From: Victivallales bacterium
GTDB taxonomy: Bacteria > Verrucomicrobiota > Lentisphaeria > Oligosphaerales > Lenti-02
Direction: 5' to 3'
Length of the DNA stretch: 11,031 bases
Assembly (NCBI GenBank): GCA_018648945.1
Contig: JABGQJ010000209.1
Coordinates: 1-11,031 of the forward strand
A program made the position numbers and the translations under genes. Below, one piece after another: positions 7,504-11,031 of the stretch; position 1 is the first letter of the stretch; the number at the start of each line of letters is the position of its first letter. The notes beneath the pieces are model-generated. The model ran no database searches. It had not been told where the DNA came from and saw nothing but the letters and a program-made list of their open reading frames with translations.

Positions 7504-7722
7504 CTACGGGCCAGCCGCGTGGCCTCCGGCGGCTTCGCCCATGGTCACGGCGTCGCCGGTCACCCGGTAGCTGGAGTGGGCCAGGAAGTCGCCGCTGATG
7601 CAGCGGCCGGCCATCATCAATCCCTCCACATCACGCGCGATCAAGGCCCGCAGGGGGATGTCATAGGGCTGAATGCGGGGTTTCGAGCCCTCGATGCCCT
7701 TGATTGGCGTGGGGGTTGGTGG
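7504..7722 (-). pseudogene. Displaced C-terminal part of the FAD-dependent oxidoreductase
   Basis: This frame continues the oxidoreductase after a one-base slip. Reading on from about 7719 it gives TPIKGIEGSKPRI, then YDIPLRALIA, GLMMAGRCISGDFLAHSSYR and VTMGEAAG. These match the conserved end of PF12831-type oxidoreductases: the PY-IP-R-L segment, the GRCIS segment that helps hold FAD, and the final helix with GxAAG. With one C fewer in the run at 7711-7715 the two parts join as HSTNPTPIKG, and the restored protein would have 407 residues. The family usually continues some way past GEAAG, while here a TAG follows after GGHAAGP. The end may therefore also be shortened or shifted. Confidence 0.75.
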
Positions 7723-8728
7723 AGTGGACGTCGATGCCGAAGTGGACGCGGCAGACGGCGTCCTCGTGGCGTGCACCAGCCATCATATCTTCGAGAGTGA
7801 CGGTGTGTAGGCCATGGATGCGGCGCCCCTCGCGGACACCGATTCGGTTGCCGGTACTGAGGATGTGGATGTTCCTCCAGACGCCGCCTTGGGTGCGCAA
7901 ACCGTTGATCTGGTCGTGCAGTTCACGGCGGGCCTTGAGGGTGGCGGCGGTCAAGTCTTCGGCACAGAGACCACTGAACTGGTACTCGTGGTTGGACATA
8001 AGGATGAAGAAGTCATCTCGCACGGGGAAGAGGGAGGGGTTTGCGTAACTGGGATCGCAGCCGCCTGCTGCCATATCAGCCTGCAGGCGGCCTTTGGCGC
8101 CGCCCCATGCCTCCTTGCCTTCGCGGAAGTAGGCGCGCACTTCGCGGCGCTGGATGCCGCCCACGAGCATGATCAGAGAGAAAGGCTGGGTGGCACCAGT
8201 CTCGGGATGGCCGAAATCGAAGCCGCACCCCGCCAGGGCGGCGAGATCGCCATCGCCGGTGCAATCCACAAAGGTCCGGGCTGCCAAGGCGCGGCGCCCC
8301 GACTTGTCCTCGATGATCGCATGGGTGAGGCGACCATCCACCACGTGGGTTTGAGTCACGCGGGTGTGCAGCCGGATGTCGATCCCAGCGGCCTGGCAGA
8401 GATCCTCGAGGAGGATCTTCACCTCTTCCACATCAAAGGCGTTGGTGGGACTTCCCTGCGAGTCGAAGGCCCGTGCTTTCCGCTGCTCAAGCTCGGCGAT
8501 GATCTCGGCCATGGGGCCGCCTTTGTTGGCGTAGTCGAGGAAGTAGGCAAGCAGGCCGGCGGTCCAGATGCCGCCGAGGCATCCCTGGACCTCGACCAGG
8601 CCGGTGCGCGCGCCAGCTCGGGCTGCGGCCAGAGCGGCAGCGATCCCGGCAGGGCCGGCTCCGCAGACAAGGACGTCATACTCGGCGGCGACGGGGATTT
8701 CACGGGCAGGCTCGAGGATATGGGGCAT
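7661..8728 (-). CDS. FAD-dependent oxidoreductase, frameshifted (N-terminal 355 codons)
   Basis: The protein begins with a Rossmann FAD-binding fold: YDVLVCGAGPAGIAAALAAA, with GxGxxG at residues 23-28 and acidic E46 at the end of the second strand. GCLGGIWTAG follows at 49-58. The second cofactor motif is TFVDCTGDGDLAALAGCG, and NRIGVREGRRIHG and FGIDVHSTNP come near the end. These fit the PF12831-type FAD oxidoreductases common in polysaccharide-rich gene sets, whose substrates are mostly unknown. After residue 338 the frame leaves the conserved pattern and ends with an unrelated tail, HANQGHRGLETPHSAL; the true C-terminus is in the next frame. The gene starts 38 nt after the SGNH hydrolase stop, so the two are probably cotranscribed. 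The ATG has only a weak ribosome site. Either the gene is newly inactivated or the C-run was miscalled. Confidence 0.85.
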   Translation of the reverse strand: MPHILEPAREIPVAAEYDVLVCGAGPAGIAAALAAARAGARTGLVEVQGCLGGIWTAGLLAYFLDYANKGGPMAEIIAELEQRKARAFDSQGSPTNAFDVEEVKILLEDLCQAAGIDIRLHTRVTQTHVVDGRLTHAIIEDKSGRRALAARTFVDCTGDGDLAALAGCGFDFGHPETGATQPFSLIMLVGGIQRREVRAYFREGKEAWGGAKGRLQADMAAGGCDPSYANPSLFPVRDDFFILMSNHEYQFSGLCAEDLTAATLKARRELHDQINGLRTQGGVWRNIHILSTGNRIGVREGRRIHGLHTVTLEDMMAGARHEDAVCRVHFGIDVHSTNPHANQGHRGLETPHSAL

Positions 8729-8766
8729 GACGAATCTGCCTAGGGTAGTTGGGATGGTCGGCCAGA

Positions 8767-11031
8767 CTATGGTCTGCTGTCGTAGGTGTAGAGCGAAAGG
8801 AGCTTGACGGGCGCACCGGTGCTGTGAAGCCGGACGGTGTGCCGGGCAAAGCCCAGGTCGCGGATGCCGCGTCGATTCTCGAGGAAGTGCTGCTTGCCGT
8901 CGCTGTCGGTGAACGGAAGGTTGCAGGCCTGGGCCAGCTTCTCCTTGCCGTCGATGGTGGCGTGAAGGACTCCTGATTCAGGCGTGTCCAGGTAGGCGAT
9001 GGCAAGGTCGCTTGCCTCGACCTCGATCGACATGGTCTGTCCCGGCTGGAGGGTGATGGTCTGGTCGCCGTAGGGAGCGCCCCATGCCGAGGCGAAGGGT
9101 CGGGCGGCGGCGATGCCATCGGAGAGGCGCCAGGCGGGGGAGGCGACTGGGAAACGGGCGCGTTTGTCGCAGACCTTGCTGTCGAGCGCAGCCACCTTGA
9201 CCTCCTCTTTGCCCTGGATCTCGAGGAGATGCCGGTCCCCCAAGGAGAGGCGACCATGGACGAAGGAGGAGTTGCGGAGGTCGCGACGAGTCATCTGCCG
9301 ACCGTTGCCCGCCGGTCCTTTGCGGATGGGCTTGCCGTCGATGACCAGGGTCATCCAGCCTTTCTGTCCATCTCTGCACCAGAGGTTGAAGGCGGTGTCG
9401 TCGAGGATCATGCGGGACCCGCGAATGCGTTTGTGGGGAGCGGTGTAGGTTACCACCTTTCCTTCCCACCCATAGCTGTAGGGATTCAGGCGTGGCGGCA
9501 GGCGTTTCTGGGGGATGGGCGGCAGGATGGGGTCGGCCATTTCGAACATCTGCTCAAGCTGCCGGAACCAGATGGTGTGGGCAGCGGCTTGGGGATGCCC
9601 GCCATCGGGACAGAGCGCGAAGCGATTGCACCAGTTCTTGGTCAGGCCTTCAACTGTCGGGATCATGTTGATGAAAGGGATTCCGTAGTGCTGGGAGAGC
9701 TTCTCGCGCATGGCGATCGGGGGGATGTTGCCGTCCCGGGGGCTCATGTGCCATTGGCAGAAGAGGAACTCAACCTTCGGGAACCGCTTCTGGAACCAAC
9801 GGATGGCCCCCTCGTAGACGGCGATGCCATCCGGGGAATCGATGCGTTCGTTGTGACCGTGCCCGAAGATCACCAAGTCCGGCGCTGGCTTCTTGCCGTC
9901 GGCGAAGAGCTTGGGGTAGAGTTCCGCCCATGTCTTTCCCCCGGGGTGTCCATTTTGCGAACCGGGTGCCCAATCGAGAGCGGTGTAGTCTGCGAACCCG
10001 CTATGGGATTCACCGATGGACGACCCTCCGCAGGACATGGCGTTCAGCAGAATGTTGTCGATCGGCAGGTTGTGCTTCCGCATCAGTTCCCGCCGCAGCC
10101 GCTCGGTGTATTTCACATACTGCTTGGCGGCAGCGACGTAGTTGGTCAGGTCTGGCCGGCCGGCGGCCTTGGCATCGAACTGGCCCTTCCACAAGGGCTT
10201 CTTGAAGGTTGGGCTTCCCGGCTCCTCGCCATAGATGTAGAGCCTCGGATTGGCGTCGCCCGTATCGATGCTGGACCCCAGCGCCAGGACGTGGATCGAC
10301 TCGCCGCGCAGGAGCTTCCCCGTGGTTCTGGGGAGTTGCCGGTAGTACTCCGGCACCGGGCGTCCGGCAGTGAACGCGTCGGGAGCGGTCGCGCCCTTGA
10401 CCAGGGACGGCGCGCAGACCCATACCTCGCCGTCGGTCCCCGTATTCAGGAACTCGACCAACACGGCCACATGGTTGGTGCGGGAAGACGAGCTCTTGCG
10501 TTCATCTTTGAAGTTGTTTTCCAGCAGCAGGCTCTCAACCTTGACCCGTCGTGCGGATTGGTCGCGGGGGGCCGTTACTGTCACGGTCTGGCTCGGGCCA
10601 CGGAGCAGTTCGCCGCGGCCGTGGCAGTTGAAGGTCCGGCTGTCGGAGCAACCGAAGTCCTTGGGGGACCATTCGCCGTCGGCGCTCTCGATCCGGAGCA
10701 GGCTCAGCTTGATCTGCAGCTTGCCGCCGCCAGATTGGGCGGTCGTGACCGACAGGCTCAGAGCATCGCCGGGAAGACATCCGAGTTTGGGTAGAGTGTT
10801 GAACTGATACAGCCGTTTCCCAGGCGCGATGCGGACCGCTCCCACTGCCCCGGTTGGCCTCGGTGAGATTCCCGAATCGCCCACCTTCGCAGCCGTGATA
10901 TCCCCCCACGCGTCGCTGTTCCAGCAGGCCACGTTGTGCGATGTTGTCCCGCCCGGCCTCCCCGCTGCATCACGGGCATGGAAGGAGAAGGCAGGATTCT
11001 TGAGCAAGTTCTGCGTCTGTGCGCCGACAGC
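8767..11031 (-). CDS. Exported SGNH/GDSL hydrolase with N-terminal lectin-like domain (5' end beyond window)
   Basis: The frame is open to the right edge. The first codons in the window read AVGAQTQNLLKNPAF, like a signal-peptide cleavage region followed by the start of a carbohydrate-binding-type domain. A possible TTG at 11007 is therefore probably not the true start. Numbering from that TTG, residues 1-205 form a beta-sandwich ending in GEVWVCAPSLVKG. The hydrolase domain follows: block I LALGSSID (241-248, likely nucleophile S246), block II SCGGSSIGE (325-333), block III DLVIFGHGHNER (377-388), block V CPDGGHPQAAAH (466-477) with D468 and H471. Residues 500-746 are a further all-beta region without a recognised name. 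Family members remove acyl groups from polysaccharides or other esters outside the cytoplasm; the substrate here is unknown. Block I has GSS instead of GDS. The TAG stop is at 8769-8767. Confidence 0.85.
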   Translation of the reverse strand, partial: AVGAQTQNLLKNPAFSFHARDAAGRPGGTTSHNVACWNSDAWGDITAAKVGDSGISPRPTGAVGAVRIAPGKRLYQFNTLPKLGCLPGDALSLSVTTAQSGGGKLQIKLSLLRIESADGEWSPKDFGCSDSRTFNCHGRGELLRGPSQTVTVTAPRDQSARRVKVESLLLENNFKDERKSSSSRTNHVAVLVEFLNTGTDGEVWVCAPSLVKGATAPDAFTAGRPVPEYYRQLPRTTGKLLRGESIHVLALGSSIDTGDANPRLYIYGEEPGSPTFKKPLWKGQFDAKAAGRPDLTNYVAAAKQYVKYTERLRRELMRKHNLPIDNILLNAMSCGGSSIGESHSGFADYTALDWAPGSQNGHPGGKTWAELYPKLFADGKKPAPDLVIFGHGHNERIDSPDGIAVYEGAIRWFQKRFPKVEFLFCQWHMSPRDGNIPPIAMREKLSQHYGIPFINMIPTVEGLTKNWCNRFALCPDGGHPQAAAHTIWFRQLEQMFEMADPILPPIPQKRLPPRLNPYSYGWEGKVVTYTAPHKRIRGSRMILDDTAFNLWCRDGQKGWMTLVIDGKPIRKGPAGNGRQMTRRDLRNSSFVHGRLSLGDRHLLEIQGKEEVKVAALDSKVCDKRARFPVASPAWRLSDGIAAARPFASAWGAPYGDQTITLQPGQTMSIEVEASDLAIAYLDTPESGVLHATIDGKEKLAQACNLPFTDSDGKQHFLENRRGIRDLGFARHTVRLHSTGAPVKLLSLYTYDSRP

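Noticed and set aside
9229..10794. Plus-strand open frame of 521 codons
   Set aside because: Antisense to the SGNH hydrolase, with no family motif; a shadow of codon bias.
10985..11007. TTG at 11007 as the start of the SGNH hydrolase
   Set aside because: The frame is open upstream to the window edge and reads AVGAQTQN, which fits the end of a signal peptide. The true start is probably outside the window.

Overview
The window is GC-rich, compact bacterial DNA. All five genes I can support lie on the minus strand, so the transcription order runs from right to left. No rRNA, tRNA, CRISPR array, transposon or integrase is visible. There is no reliable taxonomic marker. The gene mix (a bacterial alpha-2-macroglobulin, an SGNH hydrolase with a lectin-like front domain, and a PF12831-type FAD oxidoreductase) would suit a high-GC environmental phylum such as Armatimonadota, Planctomycetota or a relative, but that is only a guess.

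Right part (11031 to 7504): a large exported SGNH/GDSL hydrolase, cut by the right edge of the window, is followed after 38 nt by an FAD-dependent oxidoreductase. The oxidoreductase is broken by a one-base frameshift at a run of five C (minus strand; 7711-7715). Its C-terminal part, including the conserved GRCIS stretch, continues in the next frame. The spacing suggests one transcription unit, perhaps for carbohydrate or surface-polymer catabolism.

Centre (7425 to 3527): a tightly coupled two-gene unit that is the most interesting part of the window. The first gene encodes a 353-residue protein that joins an archaeal Hef/XPF-like ERCC4 domain, a tandem helix-hairpin-helix, and a C-terminal PD-(D/E)XK nuclease resembling the catalytic domain of NucS/EndoMS. 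The ERCC4 catalytic residues are mostly lost while the C-terminal nuclease motif looks intact. Its stop codon overlaps (ATGA) the start of a 946-residue DEAD/DEAH-family helicase of the MrfA/Hrq1 type, with a cysteine cluster and an unusual 165-residue charged tail. Known relatives of both halves (MrfA and Hrq1; XPF and Hef) act on cross-linked or branched DNA, so a dedicated helicase-nuclease repair or genome-defence pair is a reasonable hypothesis.

Left part (3355 to 1): after a 171-nt gap with two hairpins, a membrane-anchored bacterial alpha-2-macroglobulin begins. It stays open for 1118 codons and leaves the window before the region where a thioester or receptor-like domain would be expected. 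The long open frames on the plus strand are antisense shadows of these genes.
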